Below, one piece after another: positions 38,844-47,911 of a DNA stretch of 64,000 nt. Origin of the DNA: JBQTHD01 sp052390275 (GTDB lineage Bacteria > Actinomycetota > Acidimicrobiia > Acidimicrobiales > AC-14). The number at the start of each line of letters is the position of its first letter. The first letter of the stretch is position 1. A program made the position numbers and the translations under genes. The notes under the pieces are model-generated. The model saw only the letters and a program-made list of their open reading frames with translations. It did no database searches and had not been told where the DNA came from. Where the stretch lies: NCBI GenBank assembly GCA_052390275.1, contig JBQTHD010000022.1, positions 1 through 64,000 on the forward strand, in the 5' to 3' direction.

Positions 38844-40121
38844 GTGGACGTGACAACCAACCCCGCCGATCCCGCGTCACGTCTGTCCCGGCGGCTGGGG
38901 ACAGGCGACTCGGTCATGATTGGCCTGGGGGCCATGCTCGGATCCGGCGTCTTCGCCGTGTTCGGTCCGGCGGCGGCGGCCGCTGGCAACCAACTGCTCG
39001 GGGCCCTGGCGCTCGCCGGACTCCTGGCCTATGTCAACGCCACTTCGTCGGCCCGGCTGGCGGCGCTCCATCCCCAGTCCGGGGGGACCTATGTGTACGG
39101 CCGGCGATGTCTGGGCCCGGTGTGGGGCTACATGGCCGGCTGGGCCTTCGTCGTCGGGAAGACGGCCAGCTGCGCCGCCATGGCCTTGACTTTCGGCTCC
39201 CACCTGGCCCCCGCACAAGATCGACTGCTGGCCACCGGGGCGGTGTTGGCCCTGGTCTGGCTCAACACCCGGGGGGTACGGGCATCGGCCTGGGTGACCC
39301 GAGCGGTGGTGGGTCTGGTGTTGGTGGTGCTGGCGGGAGTGGTCGTTTCGGGTCTGGCGGCGGGGGCGGAGGCGGCCGTACCCACGCGTGCTCCTGCCGC
39401 TGCGGCTCCGGGCGGAGTGGCCGGGATAATGGGGGGAGCCGGCCTGTTGTTCTTCGCCTTCGCCGGCTACGCCCGTATCACCACTCTGGGCGAGGAGGTT
39501 CGGGACCCGACCCGGACCATTCCCCGGGCCATTCCCATCGCCGTGGGGATCTGTCTGGCCACATACGCGGCGGTGGCCGTGGCCAGCCTGGCTGCGATCG
39601 GGCCGGGGGGGCTGGCGGCGTCGACGGCCCCGTTGGTAACCGTGGTCGAGGCGGGGCCGTGGCCCGGACTGTCCCCTGGGGTTCGCCTTGGGGCGGCGGT
39701 AGCGTCCCTCGGGGTGCTGTTGTCGCTGCTGGCCGGGGTCGGGCGCACCACCTTCGCCATGGCGGCGGAGGGGGACCTTCCGGCCCCGCTCGCTGCCGTC
39801 CACCCCCGCCACCGGGTTCCGCATGTGGCCGAGATGGCGGCCGGCGTCCTGGTCTGTGCGCTGGTTGTCTTGACCGATGTCGCAGGGGCCATCGGTTTCA
39901 GTTCTTTTCTCGTCCTGGCGTACTACGGCGTGGCCAACGCTTCCGCCGCCACGGTGGGAAGCCGACCCCGGCGGCTGATGTCGATGGCGGGATGTGCCGG
40001 TTGCCTGGCGGTCGCCCTGACCCTGCCCGCGATGAGCGTGGGAGCGGGGACGGCCGTCATCGTCGTCGGTCTGGCTGCCCGGGCGGTATGGCACCGGCCG
40101 GCCAATCGCGAGGCCGCTTAG
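38844..40121 (+). CDS. APC-family amino acid permease
   Basis: A 425-residue integral membrane transporter with about 12 helices. The APC signature GDSVMIGLGAMLGSGVFAVFGPAAAAAG contains the unwound GxGxxxGxGxF substrate segment of helix 1, followed by ATSSARLAALHPQSGGTYVYGRRCLGPVWGYMAGWAF, and FFAFAGYARITTLGEEVRDPTRTIPRAI in helix 6. It is slightly shorter than the typical 450-480 residues. Substrate unknown; a cationic or neutral amino acid is plausible. Stop codon lies within a short tandem repeat. Confidence 0.9.
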   Translation: MDVTTNPADPASRLSRRLGTGDSVMIGLGAMLGSGVFAVFGPAAAAAGNQLLGALALAGLLAYVNATSSARLAALHPQSGGTYVYGRRCLGPVWGYMAGWAFVVGKTASCAAMALTFGSHLAPAQDRLLATGAVLALVWLNTRGVRASAWVTRAVVGLVLVVLAGVVVSGLAAGAEAAVPTRAPAAAAPGGVAGIMGGAGLLFFAFAGYARITTLGEEVRDPTRTIPRAIPIAVGICLATYAAVAVASLAAIGPGGLAASTAPLVTVVEAGPWPGLSPGVRLGAAVASLGVLLSLLAGVGRTTFAMAAEGDLPAPLAAVHPRHRVPHVAEMAAGVLVCALVVLTDVAGAIGFSSFLVLAYYGVANASAATVGSRPRRLMSMAGCAGCLAVALTLPAMSVGAGTAVIVVGLAARAVWHRPANREAA

Positions 40122-40151
40122 TCGCTAGGCCGCTTAGTCGCGAGGCCGCTT
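40107..40151. repeat. Tandem 16-bp repeat at the permease stop codon
   Basis: About 2.8 copies of CGCGAGGCCGCTTAGT (one base differs in the second copy). The first copy holds the permease stop codon, so each further copy repeats the end of the gene. Probably a slippage product. Confidence 0.7.
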
Positions 40152-40170
40152 GGCAAGTGCACCGGTTCGG

Positions 40171-40176
40171 TAGCCT
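40171..40176 (+). promoter_or_regulatory. -10 element for the leaderless SRAP gene
   Basis: TAGCCT, 8 nt before the GTG at 40185; TTGGCA at 40150-40155 is a possible -35 with a 15-nt spacer. Confidence 0.45.
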
Positions 40177-40184
40177 CGCCAGCG

Positions 40185-40904
40185 GTGTGCGGGAGAGTGG
40201 TGGCCGCGGCCAGCCCTGGACAGATCGCCTCCTGTCTAGGCGCCATGCCCTCCGGTTCCTTCTCGACTGGCGCTGTCCCTCGCTTCAATGTCGCCCCCGG
40301 TTCGCCACTGCCCGTGGTGGCCGAGGGTTCGACCGGACGGACCCTGGGGGCAATGAAATGGGGACTGGTTCCTTCTTGGTCCCGTGACCCCGGGGCTCGC
40401 CGTCCGATCAATGCCCGGGCGGAGGGAATCGAGTCCAACCGCCTGTTCGGTCCGGCCCTGGCCCGGCGCCGATGCCTGGTGGTGGTGGACGGCTTCTACG
40501 AGTGGACCCGCGGTAGCCGCCGCCAACCGTTCTACTTTCATTCGCCCGCAGATTCGTTTCTGACGCTGGCCGGGATCTGGGAGCGCTCGGGATCGCCCGG
40601 AGGAGAGTCATCGGTGACGGTGGCCATTGTCACCACTGAGGCGAACCCCGACGTGGCCGAGGTCCACCGCCGCATGCCGGTGGTGGTTGGCCCGCAGGAC
40701 TGGGACCGGTGGCTGGACCGGACACTGACCGACCCCGCCCAGTTGGCCGATGTGATGACGCCCGCCCCGGCCGGGACCCTTGACTCGCACCCGGTGAGCT
40801 TCGCGGTCAACCGGGCCACCAACGACGGTCGACACCTTCTCGATCCGGTGGACCCGGCCGAGATCAGCCTCATCCCCGGCCGGGGTCGGGCTGGCCCGGA
40901 GTAG
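40185..40904 (+). CDS. SOS response-associated peptidase (YedK/HMCES family)
   Basis: Family members form a stable DNA-protein crosslink with abasic sites in single-stranded DNA through Cys2 and protect the fork. The required residues are visible: MCGR with Cys2 after Met removal, FNVAPGSPLPV, MKWGLVPSWS, PINARAEGIESNRLF with Asn, GFYEWTRGSRRQPFYFH with Glu, and EVHRRMPVVV with the catalytic His. The GTG start is set by the need for Cys at position 2. Length of 239 residues is normal. It precedes ffh by 12 nt, although ffh appears to have its own promoter. Confidence 0.93.
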   Translation: MCGRVVAAASPGQIASCLGAMPSGSFSTGAVPRFNVAPGSPLPVVAEGSTGRTLGAMKWGLVPSWSRDPGARRPINARAEGIESNRLFGPALARRRCLVVVDGFYEWTRGSRRQPFYFHSPADSFLTLAGIWERSGSPGGESSVTVAIVTTEANPDVAEVHRRMPVVVGPQDWDRWLDRTLTDPAQLADVMTPAPAGTLDSHPVSFAVNRATNDGRHLLDPVDPAEISLIPGRGRAGPE

Positions 40905-40907
40905 CCT
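40902..40907 (+). promoter_or_regulatory. -10 element of the ffh operon
   Basis: TAGCCT, 9 nt before the ffh ATG and overlapping the SRAP stop codon; no ribosome-binding site lies in between. Confidence 0.45.
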
Positions 40908-40916
40908 GCTCCGGCC

Positions 40917-42236
40917 ATGTTCGACGCCCTTTCCGACCGGTTCGACGGCATCTTCCGCCGACTCCGGGGCCGGGGCCGCCTGGGCGAGGAAGAGGTTAAC
41001 GAGGCCCTCCGGGAGATCCGGGTGGCTCTTCTCGAGGCCGACGTCAACTTTCGCGTGGTCAAGGACTTCGTGGCCCGGGTCCGGGAGCAATGCATAGGGG
41101 CCGAGCTTTCGTCCAGTCTTTCGCCGGCCCAGCAGGTCATCAAGATCGTCCATTCGGAACTCATAGCCATTCTCGGCGGCGAGACCCTGCGAATCACCTA
41201 TGCGTCCCGGCCCCCCACCGTTTTGATGCTGGCTGGGCTCCAGGGATCAGGCAAGACCACCAACTGTGCCAAGTTGGGTCGCTGGTTCCGCCAGCAGGGC
41301 CGCAACCCATTGCTGGTGGGGGCCGACCTGCAGCGTCCGGCCGCCGTCGCACAGTTGCGGATCCTGGGCGAGCAAGTTGGGGTCCCGGTCTTCAGCGACC
41401 CGACCGATCCGGTGACCAGTGCGGCCAATGGCCTGGCCGAGGCCCGACGGCTGGGTCGCGACGTTGTCATCGTCGATACCGCTGGCCGCCTGCACGTGGA
41501 CGAGTCCCTGATGGATGAGGCCCGCCAGATTTCGGCGGCGGTGTCCCCCGATTACACGTTCCTCGTGGTTGATGCCATGACCGGTCAGGACGCGGTCAAC
41601 GTGGCGGAATCGTTCCACGCGGCTCTGGCCATCGACGGCGTCATACTCACCAAACTCGATGGCGATGCTCGAGGGGGAGCGGCTCTCTCGGTCAAGTCGG
41701 TGATCGGCCGTCCCATCGCCTTCGCCTCTGTCGGTGAGAAGATGGTCGAGTTCGAGCCCTTCCACCCCGATCGGATGGCGTCACGCATCCTCGGCATGGG
41801 CGACGTCCTGACCCTGATCGAAAAGGCTGAGGCCGCCTTCGATTCCGAGGAGGCCACCAAGGCGGCGGAACGCCTGGTTCGGGGGCAGTTCAATCTGGAC
41901 GATTTCCTCGAGCAGATGGCTCAGATCCGCAAGATGGGGCCAGTGTCGAGTCTGGTCGGTATGATCCCTGGGCTGCCCAAGGAGTTGCGCAACGCCAACA
42001 TCGACGAGGGCGAGTTGGGTCGGGTGGAAGCCATGATCCGGTCGATGACCCCGGCTGAGCGCCGCGACCCGTCCATCCTCAACGGGCCACGTCGTCAGCG
42101 GGTGGCCAAAGGCAGCGGGGTGTCCACCAGCGAGGTGAACGCCCTGTTGAAGCAGTTCAAAGAGATGCAGAAGATGATGAAGTTCCTGGGCAAGGGCGCC
42201 AAGGGCGGTCGAGGCCGGGTTCCAATCCTTCGATAG
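40917..42236 (+). CDS. ffh: Signal recognition particle protein Ffh
   Basis: GTPase that binds SRP RNA and signal sequences of nascent membrane proteins. The N domain (MFDALSDRFDGIFRRLRGRGRLGEEEVNEALREIRVALLEADVNF) is followed by the G domain with GLQGSGKTTNCAKL (P-loop), DLQRPAAVAQL, VIVDTAGRLHVDESLM and TKLDGDARGGAAL. The methionine-rich M domain (FLEQMAQIRKMGPVSSLVGMIPG, KEMQKMMKFLGKG) is complete at residue 439. The DTAGR loop and the RRxR-like SRP-RNA contact region (ERRDPSILNGPRRQRVAKGSG) are intact. Confidence 0.97.
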   Translation: MFDALSDRFDGIFRRLRGRGRLGEEEVNEALREIRVALLEADVNFRVVKDFVARVREQCIGAELSSSLSPAQQVIKIVHSELIAILGGETLRITYASRPPTVLMLAGLQGSGKTTNCAKLGRWFRQQGRNPLLVGADLQRPAAVAQLRILGEQVGVPVFSDPTDPVTSAANGLAEARRLGRDVVIVDTAGRLHVDESLMDEARQISAAVSPDYTFLVVDAMTGQDAVNVAESFHAALAIDGVILTKLDGDARGGAALSVKSVIGRPIAFASVGEKMVEFEPFHPDRMASRILGMGDVLTLIEKAEAAFDSEEATKAAERLVRGQFNLDDFLEQMAQIRKMGPVSSLVGMIPGLPKELRNANIDEGELGRVEAMIRSMTPAERRDPSILNGPRRQRVAKGSGVSTSEVNALLKQFKEMQKMMKFLGKGAKGGRGRVPILR

Positions 42237-42302
42237 AACCCATACGACAGGACCGTCGAGGCGTGATGCCTGAGACGGGTACCGGGAGGACCCAAGAGCA
42301 CT

Positions 42303-42569
42303 ATGGCCGTAAAGCTCCGCCTGATGCGGATGGGAAAGAAGAAGCAGCCGACCTATCGGGTGGTGGCCGCCGATGCGCGCTCGCCGCGAGATGGCCGGTT
42401 CATCGAAATCGTCGGCACCTACGACCCCCGTCCTGACCCCTCCCTGATCAAGATCGACAACGAGCGGGCCGTGGACTGGCTGCGCAAGGGGGCCCAGCCC
42501 ACCGATCGGGTCGCCACCCTTCTCAAGCTGTCCGGCGCATGGGAGCAGTTCAGCGGTCCGAAGTCGTGA
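42303..42569 (+). CDS. rpsP: 30S ribosomal protein S16
   Basis: Small 88-residue ribosomal protein. MAVKLRLMRMGKKKQPTYRVVAADARSPRDGRFIEIVGTYDPR is canonical, with RAVDWLRKGAQPTDRVATLLKLSG at the end. GGGAGG at 42285-42290 lies 12 nt before the ATG. It follows ffh by 66 nt and overlaps khpA by GTGA. Confidence 0.97.
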   Translation: MAVKLRLMRMGKKKQPTYRVVAADARSPRDGRFIEIVGTYDPRPDPSLIKIDNERAVDWLRKGAQPTDRVATLLKLSGAWEQFSGPKS

Positions 42570-42880
42570 GCCAGGTCACCGATCTCCAGACCACCGGTTC
42601 CGCCGGCGAGCCCGACGACGCAGACGAGGAGGACCTCCCTGGCGCCCTGGCCGAAGAGGTTCTGGCCTTTTTGGCCGAGTCCCTGGTTGACGACCCGGAT
42701 GCAGTGGAAATCGAGGTGGAGGAGCGGCGCAACGGCGTCATCCTCCGCCTGACCGTGGCCCCCGACGACATGGGCCGGGTCATCGGCCGCCGGGGTCGGG
42801 TGGCCCAGGCCATCCGCACCGTGGTGCGGGCAGCGGGGGCCAGGGAAGGCATCGAAGCCACCGTCGACATCGTCGACTGA
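42566..42880 (+). CDS. khpA: KH-domain RNA-binding protein KhpA
   Basis: A 104-residue protein. The last 75 residues form the KH domain: FLAESLVDDPDAVEIEVEERRNGVILRLTVAPDDMGRVIGRRGRVAQAIRTVVRAAGA, with the GxxG loop as GRRG. An acidic Asp/Glu-rich lead of about 25 residues precedes it. KhpA binds RNA together with KhpB in other bacteria and influences cell division and envelope synthesis. The GTG overlaps the rpsP stop, favouring this start over the upstream in-frame ATG. Confidence 0.92.
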   Translation: MSQVTDLQTTGSAGEPDDADEEDLPGALAEEVLAFLAESLVDDPDAVEIEVEERRNGVILRLTVAPDDMGRVIGRRGRVAQAIRTVVRAAGAREGIEATVDIVD

Positions 42881-42896
42881 CCCCTCGGCCCAAGGC

Positions 42897-43508
42897 ATGG
42901 CCCCGTTGTTGGAGGTGGGCAGCATCGCTCGGGCCCATGGGATCCGCGGCGAGGTCCTGGTGAGTCTGATCACCAACCGGCCCGGTCGACGCCTCGACCC
43001 CGGATCTGTCCTGTTGGGACATTCGCCTTTGACCGGGCCCGGATCACCCTCGCCCGCCCGGATGGTTGACCTTGGCGACGCGGCTGACCCTGGCAGGGTG
43101 ATGGAACCGACTGCGTTGAGAGTCGTTTCCTCGAGACCCCACGGCCATCGGTGGATCGTGGCTTTCGAAGGAGTCCGAGACCGCAATCAAGCCGAATCTC
43201 TCCGGGGCTGGCGGCTGGCCGCGGGCATGGAGGAACCGGATCCCGCCATGGGTGTAGAGGCGGTGCCGCCAACTGCGGGTGAAGTGGACGGTGTCGGGCC
43301 CGGGACCCTGTGGGTTCACCAGATGATCGGCAGCCAGGTCACCGACTCGGGTGGGCGTGGGCACGGCCGGGTGGTGGCCGTGGAGGCCCAACCGGCGTCG
43401 GACCTGTTGGTGCTGGAATCCGGAGCCCTGATTCCGCTGGTGTTCGTGGTCGGCCAGAGCCCCGGGCGCCTGGTGGTCGACGTGCCCGCGGGCCTGCTCG
43501 ATGACTGA
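42897..43508 (+). CDS. rimM: Ribosome maturation factor RimM
   Basis: Assists 30S head assembly around S19. The N-terminal beta-barrel starts LLEVGSIARAHGIRGEVLVSLITNRPGRRLDPGSVL; EGVRDRNQAESLRGWRL is the typical hinge, and the C-terminal PRC-barrel is LWVHQMIGSQVTDSGGRGHGRVVAVEAQPASDLLVLESGALIPLVFVV. At 203 residues it is longer than the usual 170-180 because of inserted loops (GPGSPSPARMVDLGDAADPG and the EPDPAMGVEAVPP region). Unusually, trmD and rplS do not follow; the S9 peptidase start overlaps its end by 8 nt. Confidence 0.92.
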   Translation: MAPLLEVGSIARAHGIRGEVLVSLITNRPGRRLDPGSVLLGHSPLTGPGSPSPARMVDLGDAADPGRVMEPTALRVVSSRPHGHRWIVAFEGVRDRNQAESLRGWRLAAGMEEPDPAMGVEAVPPTAGEVDGVGPGTLWVHQMIGSQVTDSGGRGHGRVVAVEAQPASDLLVLESGALIPLVFVVGQSPGRLVVDVPAGLLDD

Positions 43509-45411
43509 TCGACGGGGAAGCGGCGGTTCGGCGACGCCCATCGTTCCCCGTCGCGTCCTGTTCGGCAATCCGCAACGGGTCAGCCCCCGGATCTCCCCGG
43601 ACGGATCCCGCCTGGCCTGGGTGGCGCCCGACGAGGGGGTACTCAATGTCTGGGTCACCTCCATCGGGCCGGAGGGCCCGGACCTGGGGGCGGCCCACCC
43701 GGTTACCGCCGATCGGGAGAGGGGTATCCGGGCCTATGCCTGGGCGCATGACGGGCGGCACCTGCTCTACCAGCAGGACCGTGGCGGGGACGAGAACTGG
43801 CATCTCCACTCCGTGGACCTGCTAACCGGCATGGAGCGGGACCTGACCCCATTCGATGGAGTCTCCGCTCGGATCGAGGCGCTTCACCGCCACCACCCGG
43901 ACACCGTTCTGCTGGGAATCAACCGGGAGAATCCCCAACTCCACGATGTATACCGGGTCAGCCTTGCCACCGGAGCGCTGGAAAAGGTCCTGGAGAATCC
44001 CGGCTACATCGGCTTCGTGGCCGACAACGACCTGTCCATCCGGGCCGGCCTGGCTCCGACCCCCGACGGGGGAATGGTCATCGAGGTGAGAGATGAGGGC
44101 GAGGCCGGCTTTCGACCTCTGATGAGTGTTGGTCATGCCGACGCCCTTAGCACCGCTCCGCTGGCCATCAGCGCCGATGGCTCCACGCTCTACGTCATCA
44201 CATCGCTCGGGGCCAACGCCGCTGCCCTGGTGGCTGTCGATTGTGGGTCCGGCGCCATGACCACCCTGGCCGCCGACCCGATATACGACGTCGCCGCCGC
44301 TCGGCTCCACCCCGATACCAACCATCCGCAGGTGGTGGCCTTCGGGGCAGAACGCATCCGCTACGAGGTTCTCGATCCGGTCTTGGCCGACGATATGGCC
44401 GGCGTGTTGGCCGCCGACGCAGGGGACGTGTCGCTGTTGGGGGCCGACGATGCCGACCAGGTCTGGTTGGTCGGGTACATCGCGGATGACGGCCCGGTCC
44501 GCTACTACCGGTGGGATCGCTCCCAGGGAAGAGCAACTTTTCTCTTTGATCATCAACCCCAGTTGTCCCAGTACCCGCTGTCGCCCATGGAGCCGTTCAG
44601 CTTCACCAGCCGGGATGGTTTGGCGATCCACGGTTACGCCACATTTCCGCCCGAACTGCCCCGGGCGGGACTGCCGACGGTGCTCAACGTCCATGGTGGG
44701 CCCTGGGCACGGGACGCCTGGGGGTTCGATCCCGAGGCCCAATGGCTGGCCAACCGCGGTTACCTCTGTCTTCAGGTCAACTTTCGGGGTTCAACCGGCT
44801 ACGGCAAGGATTTCCTCAACGCCGGCGACCGGCAATGGGGCGCGGCCATGCACGATGACCTGCTCGATGCCGTGAACGAGGCCGTGGCCCAGGGCTGGAC
44901 CGATCCGACCCGAGTGGCGATCTACGGCGGTTCCTATGGTGGCTATGCCGCACTGGTTGGGGCCACGTGCAGCCCCGACGTATTCGCCTGCGCAGTGGAT
45001 ATCGTCGGCCCCTCCAACCTGGCAACTCTCATTGAATCCATCCCGGCCTACTGGGAACCGCTGAAGGTCCAGTTCCACACCCGGGTCGGCAACCCCGAAA
45101 CAGAACCGGAGTTCCTCTGGTCCCGCTCGCCTCTGTCGCGGGCTGCCACCTTGTCGATTCCCCTGCTCATCGCCCAGGGGGCGAACGATCCCCGGGTCAA
45201 ACAGGCCGAGTCAGAACAGTTCGTCGCCGCGCTCGTCGAGGGGGGGATCGATCACGAGTACCTGCTGTTCGCCGACGAGGGCCATGGTTTCGCCAAACCG
45301 GAGAATCGGCTGCGCTTCTATGCGGCCGCAGAGGCCTTCCTGGCCCGCCACCTGGGAGGCCGCTGCGAGCAGCCGGATGGCAGTCAACCAGAAACAGGGG
45401 GCAGCCACTAA
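43501..45411 (+). CDS. S9-family prolyl-oligopeptidase-type serine peptidase
   Basis: A 636-residue two-domain peptidase without signal peptide. Residues about 25-340 form a WD-like beta-propeller (SPRISPDGSRLAWVAPDEG, AYAWAHDGRHLLYQQDRGGDENWHL, LAISADGSTLYVITS). The alpha/beta-hydrolase domain includes NVHGGPWARDAWGFDPEAQWLANRGYLCLQVNFRGSTGYGKDF, the nucleophile elbow GGSYGGYAAL, an Asp in LIAQGANDPRVK and the His in FADEGHGFAKPENR. It resembles acylaminoacyl-peptidase/dipeptidyl-peptidase relatives. The ATG is within the end of rimM, so it should be translated from the ffh-rpsP-khpA-rimM message. Confidence 0.92.
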   Translation: MTDRRGSGGSATPIVPRRVLFGNPQRVSPRISPDGSRLAWVAPDEGVLNVWVTSIGPEGPDLGAAHPVTADRERGIRAYAWAHDGRHLLYQQDRGGDENWHLHSVDLLTGMERDLTPFDGVSARIEALHRHHPDTVLLGINRENPQLHDVYRVSLATGALEKVLENPGYIGFVADNDLSIRAGLAPTPDGGMVIEVRDEGEAGFRPLMSVGHADALSTAPLAISADGSTLYVITSLGANAAALVAVDCGSGAMTTLAADPIYDVAAARLHPDTNHPQVVAFGAERIRYEVLDPVLADDMAGVLAADAGDVSLLGADDADQVWLVGYIADDGPVRYYRWDRSQGRATFLFDHQPQLSQYPLSPMEPFSFTSRDGLAIHGYATFPPELPRAGLPTVLNVHGGPWARDAWGFDPEAQWLANRGYLCLQVNFRGSTGYGKDFLNAGDRQWGAAMHDDLLDAVNEAVAQGWTDPTRVAIYGGSYGGYAALVGATCSPDVFACAVDIVGPSNLATLIESIPAYWEPLKVQFHTRVGNPETEPEFLWSRSPLSRAATLSIPLLIAQGANDPRVKQAESEQFVAALVEGGIDHEYLLFADEGHGFAKPENRLRFYAAAEAFLARHLGGRCEQPDGSQPETGGSH

Positions 45412-45444
45412 CGTCCCAAGGGAGCGACGCGCGAAGGAGGTCGG

Positions 45445-47436
45445 GTGCAGCCAGGCGGGAATGGCAGGACACGTTCGGCGGTATGGGTAGCGGCGGCGGT
45501 GGCAGTCGTCAGCCTGGGGGTAGCGTCGGCGGCGCCGGCCCAACAGGGTCCACTGACGGCGGGCGAGGGACCAGCTGAGCCATCGTTGGCCGGCCGCGAT
45601 ACCCGGATCCAAGCGCCAACGACGGAAGCGATCCAGGCGGTCCGGAACAGGGCGCTGATCAATGGCCGGGTCAGGGTCATTGTTGGCCTAAAGGCCGCCT
45701 TTGTTCCTGAGGGCCGCCTGAGCCGTCCCCAGCGGCAGTCTCAGCGGGCTCGGTTCCGCGAGCAGCGCACGGCGCTGATCAACAGCCTGGAAGGTTCGGG
45801 GGCCGAGGTCCGGCGGTCGTTCGAGACCGTGCCTTCAGTGGCACTCGACCTCTCGGTTGCAGGTGTTGACGCTCTCGTCCGCAGCGGCCGGGCCGCCAGC
45901 GTGGTGGAGGACATTCCCGACCGTCCGACACTCGCCCAAACCATCGATGTAATCAACGCCGAGAAGGCACATGACGTTGGTGCCGACGGCGCCGGCGTCA
46001 CCATCGCAGTGCTCGATACTGGCGTCGAGAAGGATCACGGGTTTCTCGGAGCAAGGGTTTCAGAGGAGGCTTGCTTCAGCGATGGCGAATGTCCCGGGGG
46101 CACCAGCCAGGCCTCGGGTTCCGGCGCCGCCGTTCCCTGCAGTCATTCCCTTTGCGACCATGGCACGCATGTCGCTGGAATCGCCGCTGGCCGGGGGGCG
46201 GGGCAGGTTGGGGTAGCTCCGGCCGCCAGCATTATGGCAATCCAAGTGTTCACCATTATCAGCGGAAGTCCCGCGAGCTACGTGTCCGACCAGTTGGCAG
46301 CGCTGGAGCACGTGCTGGCCCGATCCGACGCCGCCGTGAACATTGCGGCTATAAACATGAGCCTGGGTGGATCAACCCTGTTCGAGAGCCCGTGCGACAA
46401 TGATCCCCGCCGGGACGTGATTGACAGCCTTCGATCCCTTGGCATCCCGACTGTGGTTTCAGCCGGGAATGGCGGAGCCAGCAAGGCCCTGTCAGCCCCC
46501 GCATGTATTCCCAGTGTGGTAAGCGTTGGGGCAACCGACGACTCCGACAAGCGAGCGTCTTTCTCCAACGTGGCGTCATATCTCACAATGGTGGCTCCAG
46601 GAGTCAACGTTAATTCTTCGATCCGAAACAATAGCTTTGGCACCAAAAGCGGCACATCGATGGCAGCACCACACGTGGCCGGCGCCTGGGCTGTACTCCG
46701 CGCCGCCCGCCCAGCGGCAAGTCTCACCGAGATCCTCAACTCCATCGTCAGCACCGGATCACCGGTCAAGCTGACAAAGAAGGTCACGAAGCGGCGCTTG
46801 AACCTGGGGTCGGCTCTGGCCGACCTCGCCAACCCACCGGTCAGCACCACTTCGACTGTGGCTACTTCGACCACGTCGACATCTACGTCCACCACGTCCA
46901 CCACGTCCACCACGTCCACCACGTCGACGACCACCACTCTCGCCCCGACGACCACCGTCCCATCTGGCGGTGAGCTGACCTTTACGCCTGTGGCCGACGC
47001 CATGGTGAAGGAAACGGAACCCAAGCAGAACATGGGTACGTCCTCGGAACTCGACGTCGACCTCTCCCCGCGGAAGTCGGCGTTCATCCGATTCAACGTT
47101 GGTGGCATCGACGGTCGGGACATCACCCGGGTGGAGCTGCGACTGCGCGCGACCAAAGCTTCGGACAGGGGAGGTCAGGTCTCCCGGGTCAGCGACAACA
47201 CGTGGGGCGAGAGGACTATCACCTGGAACAACCAACCCTCGGCCGACCTGGTGCCACTGGCTGAGATCCCGTCAGTCGTCGAAGGAGCGGAGTACGTTGT
47301 CGATCTGACCGGCCTGCTAGCTGACGACGGCCTGGTGAGCCTTCGGATCCAGGGCATCTCGGAGGATGGGGTCGCCTATGCCTCTAGAGAAGCAGGCAGC
47401 CAGGCTCCCAAGCTGGTGGTGACGATCTCGGCGTGA
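45445..47436 (+). CDS. Secreted subtilisin-like protease with C-terminal DNRLRE-type domain
   Basis: A 663-residue exported S8 protease. Signal peptide: RTRSAVWVAAAVAVVSLGVASAAPAQQ. A propeptide of the inhibitor-I9 type (RVRVIVGLKAAF, SVALDLSVAGVDALV) precedes the catalytic domain with Asp (TIAVLDTGVEKDH), His (CDHGTHVAGIAAG) and Ser (SGTSMAAPHVAGAWAVL). A Ser/Thr linker built from nine-base repeats follows (about residues 475-510) and then a DNRLRE/CBM96-type beta domain (VADAMVKETEP, SAFIRFNVGG, VELRLRATKA, WNNQPSADLVPL, DLTGLLADDGLVSLRIQGISEDGVAYASREA). A strong GAAGGAGG precedes the GTG start. Four Cys in the catalytic domain suggest disulphides. Confidence 0.93.
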   Translation: MQPGGNGRTRSAVWVAAAVAVVSLGVASAAPAQQGPLTAGEGPAEPSLAGRDTRIQAPTTEAIQAVRNRALINGRVRVIVGLKAAFVPEGRLSRPQRQSQRARFREQRTALINSLEGSGAEVRRSFETVPSVALDLSVAGVDALVRSGRAASVVEDIPDRPTLAQTIDVINAEKAHDVGADGAGVTIAVLDTGVEKDHGFLGARVSEEACFSDGECPGGTSQASGSGAAVPCSHSLCDHGTHVAGIAAGRGAGQVGVAPAASIMAIQVFTIISGSPASYVSDQLAALEHVLARSDAAVNIAAINMSLGGSTLFESPCDNDPRRDVIDSLRSLGIPTVVSAGNGGASKALSAPACIPSVVSVGATDDSDKRASFSNVASYLTMVAPGVNVNSSIRNNSFGTKSGTSMAAPHVAGAWAVLRAARPAASLTEILNSIVSTGSPVKLTKKVTKRRLNLGSALADLANPPVSTTSTVATSTTSTSTSTTSTTSTTSTTSTTTTLAPTTTVPSGGELTFTPVADAMVKETEPKQNMGTSSELDVDLSPRKSAFIRFNVGGIDGRDITRVELRLRATKASDRGGQVSRVSDNTWGERTITWNNQPSADLVPLAEIPSVVEGAEYVVDLTGLLADDGLVSLRIQGISEDGVAYASREAGSQAPKLVVTISA

Positions 47437-47458
47437 CGCCGCTGGCGTTCGGCTTGAC

Positions 47459-47911
47459 CTACCGCAATGGCCAACGTAAAAGCGTGTCGCCGGTGCGATA
47501 GGTGGCATACATAGGGCTGGCATCCCCGGTGTCGAACAGGATTCTGGCCTCGATGCAACCGGGCTGGGACCGGTTAACCTTCAACCGCGATCCGCTGGGC
47601 TCGAGGCGCTCGCCGTCGGACATCTCCAGGCCGAAGGCTCCCGCCCTCAGCAGCGGGACGTCGTCGGTGGTGCGACACGAGACCACGTCGATCTCTGATC
47701 GCATGGGATCGACGGAAGGCGACTCGATTTCATTCCCGGACGACGTCGGCGCTCGCCAGGCGTCCACCCGGACCTGACCGTTCGGCACCGGGCCTGCCGA
47801 GCCGAGGCGAATCTCGACGACCTGCTCCCGCTGCTGAAGTAACGCCAATCCGGCCACACCTGCGGTCGCAACACCTACGGCAACTGACCATCGCAACCGG
47901 AGGCCAGCCAC
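47459..47911 (-). CDS. Secreted or membrane-anchored hypothetical protein
   Basis: A 150-residue protein with one N-terminal hydrophobic segment (RWSVAVGVATAGVAGLALL) that should act as signal anchor. The rest is a small extracytoplasmic domain with two Cys (VVSCRTTDD and QPGCIEARILFDTG) and beta-strand-like pattern (VRVDAWRAP, FGLEMSDGERL, ATYRTGDTLLRWPL). No family recognised. It converges with the subtilase gene. Confidence 0.6.
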   Translation of the reverse strand: MAGLRLRWSVAVGVATAGVAGLALLQQREQVVEIRLGSAGPVPNGQVRVDAWRAPTSSGNEIESPSVDPMRSEIDVVSCRTTDDVPLLRAGAFGLEMSDGERLEPSGSRLKVNRSQPGCIEARILFDTGDASPMYATYRTGDTLLRWPLR

